Below the pieces are notes generated by a model. It did not search any database. It was not told where the DNA came from and was given only the letters and a program-made list of their open reading frames with translations. Shown piece by piece: positions 62,996 through 64,000 of a DNA stretch of 64,000 bases (its first letter is position 1; every line of letters begins with the position of its first letter). This DNA is from Echinicola sp. 20G (GTDB lineage: Bacteria; Bacteroidota; Bacteroidia; Cytophagales; Cyclobacteriaceae). The stretch spans positions 4,904,501 to 4,968,500 of the forward strand of contig NZ_AP024154.1 of NCBI RefSeq assembly GCF_015533855.1, given 5' to 3'. The position numbers were made by a program, and so were the translations under genes.

Positions 62996-64000
62996 ATGAA
63001 ATCGATCAATCCTTACACTGGTAAGCTTTTAAAAGAATTTCAAGAACATACAGATCAGGAAGTTGAAGAAGCTATCCAGCATGGACAACAGGCCTACCTC
63101 AAATGGAGAAATATTCCCCTCTCTGACCGCTGCGAACTGATGAAAAAGGCAGGAATGGTCCTACGAAATAATCAGGATAAGTACGCCAAAATTATCAGCC
63201 TTGAAATGGGAAAGGTCATTACTGAGTCCAAAGCTGAAGTAGAAAAATGTGCATGGGTTTGTGAATACTACGCTGAAAAGGCAGAGGAATTCCTGTCTGA
63301 TGAGCCTATTGATCTTCCAGACCAGAAAAAGGCCAAGGTTGTCTATAACCCTTTGGGCGTAATTTTAGCCGTCATGCCCTGGAACTTCCCCTTTTGGCAG
63401 GTGTTCAGATTTGCGGCTCCTAATCTTACTGCGGGAAATACAGGCCTCTTAAAACACGCTTCCAATGTGCCCCAATGTGCCTTAGCCATTGAAGAAGTAT
63501 TTACTGAAGCGGGTTTTCCTAAGAGTGTTTTTCAGACCTTATTGATCGGTTCTGATAAAGTAGAAAAAATCATTGACCATCCTCATGTCAAAGCCGTCAC
63601 TTTAACAGGAAGTGAAAAAGCTGGACAAAAAATAGCTTCCCAAGCTGGAAAGCACATCAAAAAAACTGTATTGGAGCTTGGTGGCAGTGACCCTTTTATA
63701 GTACTCAAGGATGCTGATATTGAGGAAGCTGCCAAGGTGGCCGCCAAAGGTAGAATGATCAACTTTGGCCAAAGCTGTATTGCTGCCAAACGATTTATCA
63801 TAGAAGAGCCTGTCTATGATGCCTTTATTGAAGCCTTTAAATCTCATATTGCATCCTACTCCCAAGGAGATCCTTTGGACGAAAATGCTGGATATGCCTG
63901 CATGGCCAGACCAGATTTAGCGGAAGAACTTTATAAACAAGTAAAGTCCTCCATTGAGAAAGGAGCAGAAGTTATTTTAGAAGGTATGAAGCCGGAGACA
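62996..64000 (+). CDS. NAD(P)-dependent succinate-semialdehyde dehydrogenase-like enzyme, 3' end cut by window
   Basis: I translated 335 codons from the ATG at 62996; the stop lies beyond the window, and a full enzyme would be about 455 aa. N-terminus MKSINPYTGKLL. Cofactor-binding segment MPWNFPFWQVFRFAAPNL, the second nucleotide motif FTLTGSEKAG-type (VTLTGSEKAGQKIA), general base Glu in LELGGSDPFI and catalytic Cys in NFGQSCIAAKRF. The short form and the MPWNFPFWQ motif match the GabD/YneI (Sad) class that oxidises succinate semialdehyde to succinate. It acts in the cytoplasm, feeding the TCA cycle. Substrate assignment is by family resemblance; broad specificity is possible. Confidence 0.85.
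   Translation, partial: MKSINPYTGKLLKEFQEHTDQEVEEAIQHGQQAYLKWRNIPLSDRCELMKKAGMVLRNNQDKYAKIISLEMGKVITESKAEVEKCAWVCEYYAEKAEEFLSDEPIDLPDQKKAKVVYNPLGVILAVMPWNFPFWQVFRFAAPNLTAGNTGLLKHASNVPQCALAIEEVFTEAGFPKSVFQTLLIGSDKVEKIIDHPHVKAVTLTGSEKAGQKIASQAGKHIKKTVLELGGSDPFIVLKDADIEEAAKVAAKGRMINFGQSCIAAKRFIIEEPVYDAFIEAFKSHIASYSQGDPLDENAGYACMARPDLAEELYKQVKSSIEKGAEVILEGMKPET

Overview
The window comes from a Bacteroidota chromosome, most likely a marine member of the Cyclobacteriaceae (Echinicola, Cyclobacterium or Algoriphagus type; inferred from gene content, not tested by search). Signs are the moderately AT-rich sequence, weak Shine-Dalgarno signals, several perfect copies of the Bacteroidota -7 box TAnnTTTG upstream of genes, MacB/FtsX-type permease arrays driven by an NtrC-type regulator, Wzi/Wza/Wzc exopolysaccharide genes and extracellular sulfatases. 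I saw no rRNA, tRNA, CRISPR array, insertion sequence or phage gene.

Positions 1-18331 are an exopolysaccharide (EPS) or capsule locus, almost all on the minus strand. Read in the direction of transcription it holds a Wzi-like outer-membrane protein, an initiating sugar-phosphate transferase, a UDP-glucuronate 4-epimerase, a large PAS/GAF histidine kinase with a divergent LytTR response regulator, Wza-like export and Wzc-like co-polymerase/kinase proteins, UDP-xylose synthase, GDP-mannose pyrophosphorylase, a Wzx-type flippase, a pyruvyl transferase and a Wzy/WaaL-type polymerase cut by the window edge. Together these predict a Wzy-dependent acidic polymer made from uronic acid, xylose, mannose and pyruvate ketals.

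Positions 18600-31767 hold mostly single-gene units: a thioredoxin-reductase-like flavoprotein, a membrane-anchored AraC regulator, a YchJ-like SEC-C protein, topoisomerase III (topB), a CorA-type transporter with GTN in place of the GMN motif, an overlapping PAS kinase/receiver pair, a secreted purple-acid-phosphatase-like enzyme, a porin, a PhnB-like VOC protein and an AHSA1-like protein.

Positions 31896-54171 are an efflux island. On the minus strand the order is periplasmic adaptor, ABC ATPase 2, six paralogous MacB/FtsX-type permeases, ABC ATPase 1 and TolC. Divergently, an NtrC-type response regulator and a membrane histidine kinase probably control it. The spacers between the adaptor, ATPase 2 and permeases 6 to 2 are filled with degenerate tandem repeats of exact 7-base period, some interrupted by a palindromic element. 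Two neighbouring permeases share a nearly identical 158-bp 3' end that looks like recent gene conversion. These repeat-filled spacers are the most unusual feature of the window.

Positions 54448-64000 hold a lipoprotein PI-PLC-like enzyme convergent with two tandem sulfatases, then an epsilon-like exonuclease, an EcsC-family protein, a YfcE-like phosphodiesterase, a DUF808 membrane protein and a succinate-semialdehyde-type dehydrogenase cut by the right edge. Strong symmetric hairpins mark most convergent gene ends.
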